DNA of 64,000 nucleotides, taken from Boesenbergia rotunda. Taxonomy: Eukaryota; Streptophyta; Magnoliopsida; Zingiberales; Zingiberaceae. Each line of letters opens with the position of its first letter. The stretch's first letter is position 1. The notes under the pieces are model-generated. The model searched no databases and had not been told where the DNA came from. It worked only from the letters and a program-made list of their open reading frames with translations. The stretch lies in assembly GCA_024364735.1 (NCBI GenBank), contig JAGFNQ010002317.1, positions 393,405 through 457,404 on the forward strand. The letters are read 5' to 3'. Shown one piece after another: positions 22,647 to 35,460 of this stretch. The position numbers and the translations under genes were made by a program.

Positions 22647-25600
22647 CTATGAGACAGCAGAAGCCACAGGTATCTCCAATGGCATACCAGGCGTCGGGTT
22701 CAAAACCTGAACGTTTGGCAATTCCTTCAACAGCAATTCCTGCAGGAATACAACAAATTCATTGAAAAATAACTAGTTCCACAACTGAAACAATGTCCTT
22801 TTTCCAAGGGCAAAACTGTATGTAATGCATGCACATTATCGAAGCTTCTGGCCTCATGGAAAACAAAATTTTTCATGTTAGAGAAGCCATTACCTCATCG
22901 TAAAAGTTAAACCCACATGATCCATGTTGCAGCACTAGATTACATGGAACTACTGGCTAAGCATTGAAAAGTTGCAAAACATGTTAATTTGGTTTCTCTC
23001 TCTCTCTGTTAATGATCTTGGTGTTTAAGTTTCATCCGATTAATTTTAGAGGTGGTTTGTTTATGGAATAAATCCAATCCAGTGTATAATTTATACACAA
23101 TTAGAAATTTATTTTCAAAATATTAGTCTCTATTGAAATTTGACTTTCTTTTTTGCATCTTTTTTATAATTTATTTTTTTCATCTTTTTTATAATCTAAG
23201 TGTCTCGTCTTCCAACCCCCATTCGTTCATAGGATAAATTTTCTATAGGATAAATTTGAAAGCACTAGTAGTTCCTCACCCAGTACCCCTGTTCACCTAT
23301 CGAATAAATCCGAAAACGCGAGCAGCTCCTCATCCAATAGTCAACGTCTTAAAATTTTCATTCCATAGGAAAATACCTCGCAATGTGCCGTAGCTCAGAT
23401 TTGAACATCAACACTTTGCTGTTGGATTGTGCCTTTTTTTTTAAAAAATCTAGGTATCCAACTTTTCAAACTGAGTAATCCTGGAGGTGACCAATCCGAC
23501 CTCACGAAAATTTCTCATAGGCCATCAGGTTAAATCCAGAAAGCACAAATGGATCCTAACAGATGGCCCAGTATCACGAGTGATTAGAATACTGTGGGCG
23601 TATGATATGTCTTGCGAGAGATTGAAAACCTCGCTACATGGGAATCCGTCCTATCTCTTACCATCGCATCCTGCCCCGGGAGTGGGTTTGCTTTCTTCTT
23701 CTTAGAGCTATAAACAAGTCGAACCAAGTCGAGCTTCGAGCTTTGAGCTTTGGAGTGTTCAAGCTTATTTGATAAAGTAACCGAGCCAAGCTGATCTGAG
23801 CTTAAAATGAACTAAGTCTTTGAAATGACTTGGTTTATTTTTTATGAGCTTGAGCTTGTTAGAAGCTTAATTTGTTTAGATATTATTAAACTCTTAATTC
23901 AAGCTTGGTTTAAACTTGATTCGAGCTTAGTTCATTTAGATGTTATTGAGCTCTCAATTCAAGTTTGTTGATTGTGAAATTTTTACCTGTTTGATTGGTT
24001 ATTGAGATTAATAATTCAAACTTATTTGTTTATTTTATTTTATTTTTTTATTGATTTAGTATGTTGACAAGAGTTTTATTAATAAACATGGTTCGTTATT
24101 TACGAACGTTGTTCACAAATATTAATGAGCTGAACACATATGTGTTCATGCTTGTTTGTTTAGTTTAACAAGTTGTTCAAACTTGTTTATTTAATTAATC
24201 TTGTACATATTGAACAAACATAAACAAGCTCTTACCAAGTCGAACATCAAATTTGTTCACGACCAAACATCCAATTTAAGCACTACTTCTGTAATTATGC
24301 AAAGGTAAAATTCGTCACCCTGACGCCAGTGGGAGCAGGAAACTGAAGTTAGTCATCACATAGAAGAATAATTTCTCGAGTTTTATCCGGATGACCCTTA
24401 CTCAATTATGCAAACATTCATATGATAACTAGTTCAACTATGCCCAAGGGCGGTTTGCTTTCTTCTTGGTGATTAGGAGAGGGGGCATAGATATCAGTTG
24501 TCTTGGTAAACACTATTCTGGATTCTTTCACATCGTTTTCCTATTCTCTGCCTTCTATTCATAAATCATTGTTTTGTCCTTATGGATATGATAAACTGTT
24601 TCATAAAGGTATAAACATTTGATATCCCTGCATCTCATCATCTTTCGACTTCCAAAGTTCACTCACCTGGAATGATTCTGTTGTGCCCTCTGCATAAAGA
24701 ATCCATGAAAGAAGTCCTTTGGCGTCGAGGTCGCCGTTTTTCATTGTAACAATGTACCTAAAAGAGTCATTATCCATAGATTTCATTTAGTGGAGAGACA
24801 AAGTATAAGACACCAAGAGGAAATGATAAAGTCAGTCATTACTTGGCTTTCAACAACTTTGCGAGAAGCACAGCATCTTCTTGCCCCGAGACTAAAGTGA
24901 AACTAGGAAGCAGTTGCTTAATGACTGGAGTTATGACAACATCAGCCTGGTAATTTTGTAGAAACGAACTGTTGTATACACAGTGTGGCTCATAGTAGAG
25001 AGTCAAATGGCTTTGTCCAGATTCAACTATATACCTGTCCTTAGATTACCGGAAAACAAAATTACTCGAATAAATTTGAAATATCTACTAGTCTAAGAAC
25101 TGCAAAACGAGCTAAACTTCCTGTCGCATTAACTTACTAACCCATTTTCTGGCCTCTGCCAAGGAGGCCCCAAAATTGGACCTTCAGTTGCAGTAACTTT
25201 AACTTTACTTCCATTTTTTCCCTCCAAATCAATGCTTTGACCAGGTTCTAAATAGGTAACCTGCAAATAATTCGATATGGAATGTATTCAGCAATGATAG
25301 AATCTGCAGAAATGATATGATAAACTAAATTGGCAGTAGTAGATTCATTGATTCACACAAGATTTCAATTGTTAGACACGGAAAATGAAATTTTAAATAA
25401 AATAAAACTCAAAAGACATTCTCGTGGATGATGATTATGACAATTAAGATACTCCGTAAGATAGTTGAGATTACCAGGAGTGGATGATGATTATGGCAAG
25501 ATAAATAATTAAAAGCATTCATGATACTTATCTGACATTCTTGTGCTGAATAATAACATTAAAAAAAAAGGAAAAATTGGATTAAGTAGAGCAAACGACT

Positions 25601-27683
25601 TAGTTTCATCCAATATCTCTACAAATTTTATGAACAACTTGTGGGTCGGTTGGGTTTGCTGTCGGAGAGGATGCAAACTGATATATCGTTGAGGCTAGTA
25701 TTCGACACTATCTCCATAAAATAATATTGCTCCGCCACAAGGTGTTCAAGGATAGTAACAATTCGTTTCCAAAGATACAACGACAATGTCTCGAAATAGT
25801 AGCACTTCAAATTTCGAGACCAGCGAACCTTCTCGTAAGTTTTTTGGACTATGGATGCAGAAGATGAGAAGTATGCTTTTTGAACTTTGGATGATTGAAT
25901 CTGCCTATCCGAATGTCATATAGGCACTGCCACGTCACATGACACGTTATCCGAGTGTCACGTCACCTGGAGCATAAATTTAAACATCTCATGACAATGC
26001 GTACATGCGAAGTACGAAGTGCACCAACAAAGCCCATTGCGTGGGTGGCGGGCTCGCAGGTGCAAGCACCTGCTCTCCTGTGAGAAGAGAACACCTGTGT
26101 TTTTTTTAACTCTATTAACACAACAACACATATAAGGAAGCAAACACTTTTGGAATTTACAGATGTGGGATTATTCCTTATCTACTTCCTTCTATGTTAA
26201 TTTTGAACTGACATTAAATAATTAATTTCTCATTCACCCGTAATTGGTTTTAAGCAAATTAATAGTCTAGATTCATCTACGCGAAACGTATATTTCGTTT
26301 TTGAAGTCAATTCTGACTTTCATCGATTGATGGCATCCCGATTTTTCCTTGCAAAATCATATTTGGTCTTTTTTAAGACCCAATATCCAACACAACTTTC
26401 CATCATTCAGTGAAAATATGAGATCATACCTCAGCTGTGAAAATACCTCCATACATTAGGAAACTTTAAAGCAAGTTTTAAGACCTCTTCATATTAAACC
26501 ATGTTTAAAAAAACCTCAGTAAAGAATGCAGAGCAAAGGAAGGAGCTTTGCAATTCCTCTTGCTCCTTTAACACTCCTTTATTCGCAACATCACTAGAGG
26601 TTCTAACCTCTATCATGTTGAAGTCCAACAGGAAACCCGATCGCATTAAAATTCTAAGGCATTTCAGTGATGGCCTTTTAGCATGTTCAAGAAGCCTCAC
26701 CGAAACAAATGAGCTTCCCACTTCCTCACATTCCTTTAACACCTCTAACTAAAAGCTGAGTAATGGTGTATCACCCCAATTTACTTCCACTTTGTGTAAT
26801 TGTAGTCAATAACCATAAGATCAACTACAAGTTCAGTAATGGCGTTTCACCCCAATTTAATGCCACTTTACATAATTAGGATCAATAACCATAGGATTAA
26901 TTCACCATATGTAATTTCTACTTCACCAATAACTGGACTAAGTCAACCAAAAAAAATTGTCCAAGAAAAGTCCATGTACTTACATTTTTAAACAGAGTGC
27001 TCAAAATCGCCTCAGCATTAGGAGTGGCAATGACGGGCAACTCGGGAAGCATTTTCGAGAGAGGAATCAGGGTCTTGATATGGCAATGGTCGTCAAGGCT
27101 CTGCGTGATCAGCAAGCAATCGAGCTCAGGAAGATCCTGCAGCTGTCTTATCGAATGAACCAAGAGTCAGATTCATAAACACCCAGTTATGTACACAAAC
27201 GAAAGAAATCGTCTTCACATTGAAGTTCTTCAAAAATTTCTTAGCTCCATCATACAGCCAAGGCACGCCGAAGTCCAAGTTCCCCACCAGGATCGGATCT
27301 ACCAAGATCCTGACTCCGTCAACATCCCACAGCCAACTGTTACTCTAAATTAAAAAGATGGAACGGCATCCCGATTGGTAAATCTTGGGATATAACAAAT
27401 CTGTGGGGTAGAGAGAGAGCGAGAGAACCTCCAAATGTGTGAGTTTTACGGGTTCTGCAGTCTGTGAGACTGCCGGGGAGGCCGCCGACGGAGAACACGA
27501 CTTGAGCCTCCCGATGACGGACGGCCAATTTCTACGGGGCTTGAAACGGAGAGGAGGACGGGGAGTACACAGCAGAAAGGCTGGATGAGGAAGGGAGAAG
27601 GGCGCTCCGGCGGTGGAGGCGGATTGGCGATGCGAGGAAGGGAAGAAGGAGCGGAGGATGAGGCCGTGGAGGTGGAGCGCCAT
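22647..27683 (-). CDS. Plastid-targeted metallo-beta-lactamase-fold protein, 350 aa
   Basis: Exons joining in phase: 27683-27429, 27344-27201, 27142-26984, 25260-25142, 25034-24843, 24757-24667 and 22739-22647. Residues 1 to about 60 are rich in Ser, Pro, Arg and His without acidic residues, consistent with a chloroplast transit peptide. The core follows with WLWDVDGVRILVDPILVG, LPELDCLLITQSLDDHCH, VTYLEPGQSIDLEG, LGPPWQRPENG, LTLYYEPHCVYN and MKNGDLDAKGLL, ending LNPTPGMPLEIPVASAVS. In the HxHxDH position the sequence reads QSLDDH, so two metal-ligand His are replaced and hydrolase activity is doubtful; this is a feature of this plant subfamily as I recall it. The second intron is only 58 bp. 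The last intron is 1.9 kb, with a strong GTGAGT donor at 24666. Confidence 0.88.
23700..24290. repeat. Dispersed GAGCTT-rich repeat in MBL gene intron 6
   Basis: A stretch with many diverged copies of short motifs such as CGAGCTT, TTGAGCTT, AAGCTTG and TTGTTCA in both orientations, of the kind left by old plant transposons. No coding potential. Confidence 0.45.
25261..26983. other. MBL gene intron 3 (1.7 kb)
   Basis: Non-coding. At about 26500-26760 lies a stretch with opposed copies of AAAGGAGCA/TGCTCCTTT-like and GAGGTTCTAACCTC sequences that is probably a degraded inverted-repeat element. Nothing else recognised. Confidence 0.4.
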
Positions 27684-28400
27684 AAGAGCAAAAAAAGGAA
27701 GAAAGGGGTGCGAATCAGTGCGCGATTGAGTGGGTTTGGCGGCGCCAAGTGTGAAGAGCGTGGAGCTCCTTCGCCCCAAGGAGGGTTTAAAATAATAATA
27801 GTGCAAAATTTCAGTATTAATCTAAAAGTAACAAAATTCTTTATTTGAATTACGATAATGAACATGATGAACAAACAAAATATTAAATTTTATTTTAATA
27901 ATGAATATTGACTTTTGGAAATTCTAAATGGCAAAAATAAAAGGGCGTATTTTTTTTTAAATCATCCAGATGGTTTCCTTTTTATTTTTAATTAAAAAGT
28001 GTTCTTAATTCATCTCCAATATAGAGTTAAATATTATTATTATCATTATGTATTTTGATGCTGAGGGATTGATATAAGTTGATATTTATATAGATATTTA
28101 TTTTAATATATTTTAAGATTAATTTTTAATAAGTATAAAATATTAAATTGATTGGATATCTGATTTTTTTTTATAAAGACCACAACGTTAGAATAAAATA
28201 TATTTTTGATTATATTTTATAGTGGGATAAATTATACTGGACTATTTGATATCATCTTTTCTCCAACATTATTAATTTTTATCATAAAAAAAAATTTTAA
28301 ATCAATCCCTTCAATCAATTATACGAACAAGATAAAATCACATGTCAATAGTTACAATTCATAATTAAATATTATTCAATGGGACATGTATATATTGCAA
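27684..28400. other. Upstream region of the MBL-fold gene
   Basis: GC-moderate 5' flank to about 27800, then AT-rich DNA. No gene or clear element was identified. Confidence 0.4.
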
Positions 28401-28403
28401 TAA

Positions 28404-28953
28404 GGGCATCCGCAACCGTTTAACATCTTTAATATTATAATATCTATCACCTCATCAAAAAGTATGAGACCCACATGCCACATACATATTAACATTAACA
28501 TCTTCATTCTCTCACATTCGTTTAACATTCAATCTTCATTATTTGTGGGGTCCACATGCCACATACACATTCTCTCACATATTCAATCTCATACATACAT
28601 ATTTTTTATTTTCAACCTTATTTTACCAATTTAAATAATTATTATTTAAAATAAATAATAATAATTTTAAATATATTTATCATTAATTGAAATTGAAATT
28701 AACTGCCTGCCTGATCGGTCAGGCAGGAGCTTGACCGATCAGGCTCCTGGTTGACCGATCAGGAACTTCCCTGATCGGTTATCAGACTGATCAGGTGTTC
28801 GATTGATGTCATGTCATACGCGATGAAGGCGTTCAAACATCTGAACGCGTTCATCGCGTCAGCGCATTAACGCGCTCACCGCAACGGCTTTAACGCAGAC
28901 GGTACGTTAATCGAGCGTTATAACGCTCGATTAACGCACCGTTGCAGGTGCCC
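28404..28953. mobile_element. Tourist/Harbinger-like MITE, 550 bp, TSD TAA
   Basis: The ends GGGCATCCGCAACCG and (complement of the right end) GGGCACCTGCAACGG form terminal inverted repeats. TAA at 28401-28403 and 28954-28956 is the 3-bp target duplication expected for PIF/Harbinger elements. No transposase. At 28710-28800 it contains several copies of the palindromic module TGATCGGTC/GACCGATCA, and towards the right GCGTTAAC/CGCGTTC-type palindromes. Confidence 0.72.
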
Positions 28954-29384
28954 TAAATACAAATCATATTTGTTATAACCATTATAGTAAATACAAATCA
29001 TAATTATTACAATATATTATATTTGTTATGACATAATTCTTACCGTGTGAACATTGCCGAATAAGATAAGTAGGTGGTGAAATATTTATAAAATTATAAC
29101 TACTGCGATCTAAAAAAAATTTAATCAAGTAATCATCAAATATAGGATGATTGATTCGATTTTATGAAAAAATTTTATCAGCTGTCAAGACAAATCAAAA
29201 AAGTATACATTAAAGTTCATCTGATAATTATTATTCATAGGTTCACTACCTATTAGGAAGAAAAAAATTTCAATAATACGTCGAATCTTGAACTCTAGAT
29301 CCTTGATTTATTACCGGAGGACCTATGATATCCTATCTTTAGGGCATACAATCTAAATATTATATTGAATAGCTGAAATTCGAC

Positions 29385-29710
29385 TAATTGACTTATGGTG
29401 GTAAAAGGCGATTTGTTCGCTTCCAGCGCTCTCGCCAACCCGTCCCAGGGCCAACACAAAGAAAGTAAATCATGGAGGCTACTAATCCGGATGTTGTGGA
29501 TAGTGCATGAGGAGGGTGGACACACTAACTTTATTAGATTTTGATATCAAACCTCAAGATGATGATGCACACGTATTAATCATTGATCCATTCTGCAGAA
29601 CCCCGACTAATCGACTCATAGTGGCAAAAGACCATTCGCTCACCCCCAGCGCCCCCGCCAACCCGTCCCAGGGCCAACACGGAGGAAGTAAATCATGGGT
29701 TGACTAATCG
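29385..29710. repeat. Pair of direct repeats of about 100 bp
   Basis: Two copies near 29385-29490 and 29604-29710 share CCAACCCGTCCCAGGGCCAA and AGTAAATCATGG, separated by about 110 bp. The size and spacing resemble a TRIM element or a duplicated fragment. The reading is tentative because no TG...CA ends were found. Confidence 0.45.
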
Positions 29711-29814
29711 ACTCATGAATCATGATAAAATGACCCAATTATGTAAATGACGGGAGATAATAATATGTATGTGATATTTGATGATAGTTGTGTATTTTAC
29801 AAGGACGGGGTAGG

Positions 29815-32660
29815 TAGGGGTGAGCCAAAATTCGGTTAAATCGACTGAATTAACCGATTTCTTAATTTCGGTTCGGTTAATTCGGTTTTAAAAAATCGGT
29901 TATTTTGGTTATATCGGTTCGGTTTCGATTTTTCACTCTGTTATTCAGTTAAATCGAAAAAACCGAAATATATCGGTTCGAATTTGGTGGGTCGTGGGGG
30001 TTGGACCGCAGGGTGGGCTGTGGGGGCTGGATCGGCTGGGTGTTGGCTGGACCAGTGCTGCTGTAAGTCTGTAAAAGGCTAAAATCCGAAAAGGTAAACC
30101 CGCTCGGCGCTCCCGCTCACCGCTCAACTCTCAACTCAACCCTAAAATCCCTAATTCCTCACTCGGCCGCACACAAACATGTAGTCCTCACGCAGTCACG
30201 CACTCATGCTCGTCAATGTCGCTGCTCTGCTCGCCTCTCGCGTTCACACTCTCGACTCCTCTCCTGTGATCTTCTCTCGGCTCCTCTCCTCTCCGCCAAG
30301 CAGTCCTGCGCAAGAGCAACTCCTCTCATCATCGTCTTACGTCTTGCCGCCTACAACTCCGTATCTCAGCCGATCCGCCTACAACAACCTTCCCTCCTCT
30401 AGCCCTCCATTCTTCCCTACTCACTGGCTTACTGCTCTGAGTTCTCACCTCCTCAGTGGCTGAGTCCCCACATCCGACCACAGGTCCACAGTAGCAAGCA
30501 ATTGCCCTAAGTCCTAACTGGTAAGTATGAAAGTTATGATACCTACTTAATATTTTGAAATTTTAATCATTGATATTGTACTGACATATGAATTCTGATG
30601 AACTCAAGTATTTAACTGTGGTTAGATATCCTGAATCGTGATAATAAGTATCATCATGCTTAGTCATAGTTGAGTTTCATATTTATCTTTCAGTCATAGT
30701 CATTTATGTTTTAAACAGTTTTATCACATTTTGCAATATTTTGAACAGTATTTGACCGCCCACTACGAGCGCTTCCCGATTTACCCTGGCGGCCGGTGGG
30801 AATTGAAACTTCCGTAAAGCCGGGTCGGTCGCCCGAGGTTGGAAAAACCTCGTTAATCATCTTTGATCTGATATCAATGCAAGGAGATTTATCGAATATG
30901 GATGTTAATAATAGTTGTTCAATATCACAATCTGAAACTGGTCCATCAGATGGAACAAAAATGGCTGTAGATTCTAAAGGGAAGGTAATCAAGAGAAAAG
31001 CAATAAAACCAAGAAGTGAAGTATAGGATCATTTCATAAAGTTTACTAATGATGCATCGGAGATAAACGCTAAATGCAAATATTGTGATAAAGAATTTTT
31101 TTGTGATCCATACAAGAATGGAACGACAAACTTGAGATCTCATATTACCTCATGTAAAAAACACCCTAATGTTGTTGAAACAACTCAAGCACAATTACTT
31201 TACAAAGTTTAAGAGAGAGTGAGGTGTGTTTGACTTCTTGGAAATTTGATCAAGATGCATCTAGAAAAGCATTAGCTAAAATGATCATAATGGATGAACT
31301 CCCTTTCAAATTTGTAGAAAGAGAAAGATTCAAAACATTTTATGGCTATGGTATGTCCAAAGTTTCGAATTCCTTCAAGATGGACAATTGCACGTGATTG
31401 TGTTGAGTTATATACAGTTGAAAGGGAAAAATTGAAAAAATTATTGAATGATTCAACACAAAGAGTTTGTTCAATTTGACCACTGATACATGGACATCGA
31501 TTCAAAAAATCAACTATATGTGTCTAACAACTCATTTTATTGATACAAATTAGAATTTACAGAAAAAAATTCTCAATTTTTGTCCAATTACAAGTCATAA
31601 AGGTGAGGCTATTAGCTTAGCCATTGAAAATTGCTTGAGAGGTTGGGGAATTGATTGAATTTTTACTATTACAGTTGATAATGCAAGTTCAAATGATGTT
31701 CCTATCAATAGTTTCAGAAAAAGGATGATTAATTGGGATGCCACTATTATGAAGGGAGAATATGTTCATATGAGATGTGTAGCTCATATAATCAATTTGA
31801 TTGTTGCTGATGGATTAAAAGATATAAATCAATATGTGATAAAGGTTAGGAATGCAATTAAATATGTTAAGCAATCTCCCTCTAGATTAAGCAAGTTCAA
31901 AGAATGTGTAGAGATTGAAAAAATTGAAAGCAAGAACTCATTATGTTTAGATGTACCAACCAGATGGAACTCAATTTTCTTAATGTTGAATACAGCTCAA
32001 AAATTTGAAGGAGCTTTTGATAGGTTTGATGAACAAGATCCATGTTTTAAATTAGATCTTCAATACACAGAATGACATACTATTTTGAATGAGAATGGAG
32101 AGATGATATTTGAATTAGATGGTAAACCTAAAAGAGAATTAAAGACTTTTGATGGGAAGCCAACAAGTGTAGATTGAGCTAATGTTAGACTTTTTGTATC
32201 TCTACTACGAGTGTTTTATAAGCTAACATTAAAAGTTTCTGGTTCTTTGTATGTCACATCCAATACTTTTGCACATGAGATTAGTTACATTCATACCATC
32301 TTGATGAAGTGGCAAGAAAGTGATGATTTTGATGTGTATTCGATGGGAATTAAAATGAAAAATAAATTTGACAAATATTGGGGAGATCCCGAGAAAATTA
32401 ATAAGTTGCTTTATATTGCGGTGGTTCTTGATCCAAGGCATAAATTGGATTTTGTAGAATTTATGTTGATTGAATTATATGGAGATGAGAAAGGTGCAAG
32501 AATGGGAAAGATAATAAAGGACACTTTATTTGCTTTGTACAAGAATTATAAGGAAAAAATGGAGCCTCAATGTAATACTTTAAGAGTTCCTTCTATTTCA
32601 GAATCAGTTGGCAGTAAAGATGCTTCAACAAATATGAATGATTTGAATAGGTAGTCAAAA
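29815..32660 (+). mobile_element. hAT element, 3'-truncated
   Basis: Begins TAGGGGTGAGCC, a typical hAT terminal repeat, followed by a subterminal cluster of TCGGTT/AACCGA motifs (29835-29985) of the type bound by hAT transposases. A broken transposase follows. The element stops near 32660 in Sirevirus-like sequence, so the right terminus and dimerisation domain are missing. Confidence 0.75.
30877..32654 (+). pseudogene. Broken BED-finger hAT transposase (RICESLEEPER-like)
   Basis: Transposase of the cut-and-paste hAT superfamily. Visible pieces in order: a BED zinc finger near 31030-31165 (CKYCDKEFF ... LRSHITSC), a catalytic-core piece with MRCVAHIINLIV at about 31770, VPTRWNSIFLML at about 31950, and LLYIAVVLDPRHKL at about 32405. 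At least four in-frame stops (first at 31024) and frame changes break it. The C-terminal hAT dimerisation region is absent because the element is truncated. It cannot make active transposase. The start was placed at the ATG before QGDLSNMDV; an earlier in-frame ATG exists at 30796. Confidence 0.85.
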
Positions 32661-33573
32661 ACCCAAAAATATCAAATTAGGTACCTCCAAGATCAAAAGA
32701 ATGTCAAATGCTAGAAAGACACAAGACATTGGTAAGGGAGGAGTAATCAAGGATAATATGTCCAAGATTAAAAAGGTAAAGATTGTGAGTCAAGTATCAT
32801 CGGAGGTACACCGGTATGACCTAGTAACTATGAATGAGTCACCTAAGGAGGTGGCTAAGGCTAAGAGCTCAAGGGGGACTTCAAAGAGTCAAATTGTGAC
32901 CCATGGTGAATGAATCTCAGGAGGATATCTCCTAGATATCTAAATGGACCATGAAGTGTGCCAAAGGATTTGGAGACGGACTTAAGTCTCAATTCTTGAG
33001 TTTTGACACATATGGGTTGTGTGTCATGCAAGAAATATGATATTGGAGTCATATTGCATGAAAATTAATTTTTGATGTATAAATACCGTATAAACCAATG
33101 CTAGGGATGCATTGTAGGTTGGTATAGGCAGATACATCAAGTGGAGACCAAAACTAGGACTTTAGGTCAAGGTTCAATTGAACCATTTAACTAGTTTTGG
33201 GTTTCATATCAATCTTGGGATCCAAGATATATATATATTTTTAAATGTATTTTTTCTAAGTAGACACATGTACCACAAACTTCTTCACAAAATTTAAGAA
33301 TTTTTGGAGATATATGAAATTTCTGGTGTATTTCTGAAATTGAGTTCAGAATGCAGAAATGAGCTGATATCAAGGTATTAGTCGATTGATGCAGGGTTCA
33401 GTCGACTGATAATTTTGTGAGTTATTTTTTGATAGGAGTCAGTCGATTGGTAACTGTCTCAGTCGACTGATACAGACTAAAGTTATTTTTAGCAAAGTCG
33501 AAAAATATCAAAATGAGTATAAACATGTGTATAATCTTATGGGAGGTTAATACACAATATTTATAGTCATTAT
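32661..33573 (+). mobile_element. Internal remnant of a Sirevirus-like LTR element (left part)
   Basis: Non-coding remnant with short open pieces (32701-32913). It has TCAGTCGACTGA-type palindromes at 33380-33475, the same palindrome as in the LTR at 41195. It is interrupted at 33573 by the gag-only element and continues at 40888, ending in a polypurine tract (AATAAGGGGGAGAT, 41181-41194). A single element split by a later insertion is inferred. Confidence 0.6.
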
Positions 33574-35445
33574 TGTTGGAAACGGATGGCTAGAGAGGGG
33601 GGATGAATATAGCCAATCACTAAAATTTGCTCTCTTAAGTTTTCTGCATGATCAGGTTAGTAGCAGCGGAAGCAAACAGCATAAACAGAACAATACAAAG
33701 AAAGAAAGCAAACCAAATCGCTAAGACGGAGATGTACAAGGTTCGGGGATAACTTGCCCCTACTCCTTGGCGTGCCCGTGAGGTGGGCGATCCCTTAATC
33801 GTCGGCAGATCAAGCCCCGGTGAACCCGGATAAGATAGAGCCTCCTTCTCGGTGGAGAAACCTCTCCACAGATCTCACGGATGATGGAACTTGAGTACAG
33901 GAGATCACACAAGAAGGAACACTCACAAAACTCTCACAGGAATGCAACAAGATCGCCCAAGCATAAAGCAACAGAGAGCACGAACACAGCCCAGCCAAAC
34001 TTCCCAAGTTTCTGTCTGTTTTCACGTTGTCGCTCCTCTGCTTCCAGCCTCGTCTTAAGCATCTGCTCCCATCACCAGGCTCTCCATCAGCATCCACTGA
34101 AGCCACAGCCTGACCCCCTGACTCCCTGAGCACTCAGTCCACTGAAGACCCTCTCCAGTTGAGCCTCCGTCAGTTGCCAGCTGCTCTCCAGACGCCGTTG
34201 AGACCTGAAACAAGGAAACAGCCAAACCTGCTCCAAGGAAAGCCTCCCATTGACTCTCCTCCAATGTTTGAATCATCCCTGTAAAGCCTGCACACTCCAA
34301 TAGAAGCTTAGCAACTCATATCAACATATATCAGCAGTGTATCAGAGAATCAGCAGTGAAAACAGATGCGATCAGAGCTTCTGACAGCGTATTTGAATTA
34401 AAGTTCTGCGCCTGATCGGTCACCAGACCGATCAGGAAGGACCCTGATCGGTCACCAGACCGATCCAGAAGTCTTCTGCACACTCCTGATTGGTCCCCAG
34501 ACCAATCAGGCTCCAGCCTGATCGGTCACTAGACCAATCAGGCTCCAGCCTGATCGGTCACCAGACCAATCAGGCTGCTTCCAGACCGATCAGGAGTCAT
34601 CCTGATCGGTGATAGTGAGAACCTTGCGACAAATGATCGTTCACTAGACCGATCTGAGCAGTATCCCTGATCGGTCACCAGACCGATCAGGAGCAGATCA
34701 GCAGAGGAACTCAACTCACTGTTCGCTCCTTGATCGGTCACCAGACCGATCAGGAGCTGTGTAGTGAGTGAAACACACACTCCCTGATCGGTCACCAGAC
34801 CGATCAGACATCGCTGGATCGGTCACCAGACCGTTCCACGAAGGAGCAGCGTGCCAACTCCCTGATCGGTCACCAGACCGATCCAGGGACGCAGACCTAG
34901 CCTTCCAAGCTAGGATTTCATTCACCTTAGCCCTCCAAGCTAAGGATTTTTCAATCTAACTCTCCAAGTTGGGAATTTGCACCTAACCCTCCAAGTTAGG
35001 ACTTTTCACCTAGCCCTCCAAGCTAGGACTTTTCACCCAACCCCTCCGAGTTAGACCTTCATCCAACCTAGCCCTCCAAGCTAGGCACCTGACCCTCCAA
35101 GCCAGAACTTTTCACCTAATTCTCTAGGATGGGAATTTGCACCTAACTCTCCAAGTTAGGACTTTTCACCTAGCCCTCCAAGCTAGGACTTTTCACCCAA
35201 CCCTTCCGAATTAGGACTTTTCCAACACCTGGCTTCACTCACCGGGATTTCCAACACCTGGCTTCACTCACCAGGACCCGGCTTCACTCACCGGGATTTC
35301 AACCTAGCTTCACAAGCTAGGACCTGGCTTCACTCACCAGGGTTTCATGCCCAGTCCCCGACCAGGACTTTAACCCAAATTCGCTCAACCAAACTTAAAT
35401 CATTGTCAAACACCAAAACAACAACCGGGCCAGACTGCATCAACA
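33574..35445 (-). repeat. 3' LTR of the gag-only element
   Basis: A 1,872-bp LTR. From one side it contains a non-repeated portion (33.6-34.4 kb), a palindrome array (34.41-34.89 kb), and a run of CCTCCAAGCTAGGACTTTTC-type short repeats followed by CTGGCTTCACTCACC repeats (34.89-35.36 kb). Confidence 0.93.
34410..34888. repeat. Array of about 11 palindromes, GATCGGTC...GACCGATC
   Basis: Copies of the 24-26-bp palindrome CTGATCGGTC-ACCA-GACCGATCAG, some with one arm changed to GATTGGTC or a half missing, are spaced irregularly by 30-60 bp. Each can form a cruciform or RNA stem-loop. The same array is present in the other LTR (39800-40280). Confidence 0.9.
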
Positions 35446-35460
35446 ATCTCCCCCTTTTTG

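Noticed and set aside
24601..24666. Stop at 24601 as the true end of the MBL-fold gene
   Set aside because: The last codons do not resemble the family, whereas splicing at GTGAGT to 22739 restores the conserved C-terminus in phase.
33810..34300. Cys/Ser-rich ORFs in the LTR (also at 39203-39691)
   Set aside because: Present in both LTR copies, frame-broken between them, no domain. Treated as LTR sequence.
34410..34888. CRISPR-like array of regularly recurring palindromes
   Set aside because: Spacing is irregular, spacers are short and related, the array sits inside an LTR duplicated at 39.8-40.3 kb, and the host is a plant.
34538..34959. Small ORFs with repeated LIGLVTDQ / DRSPDRS residues
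   Set aside because: They are translations of the palindrome array in the LTRs, and occur in both copies and on both strands.
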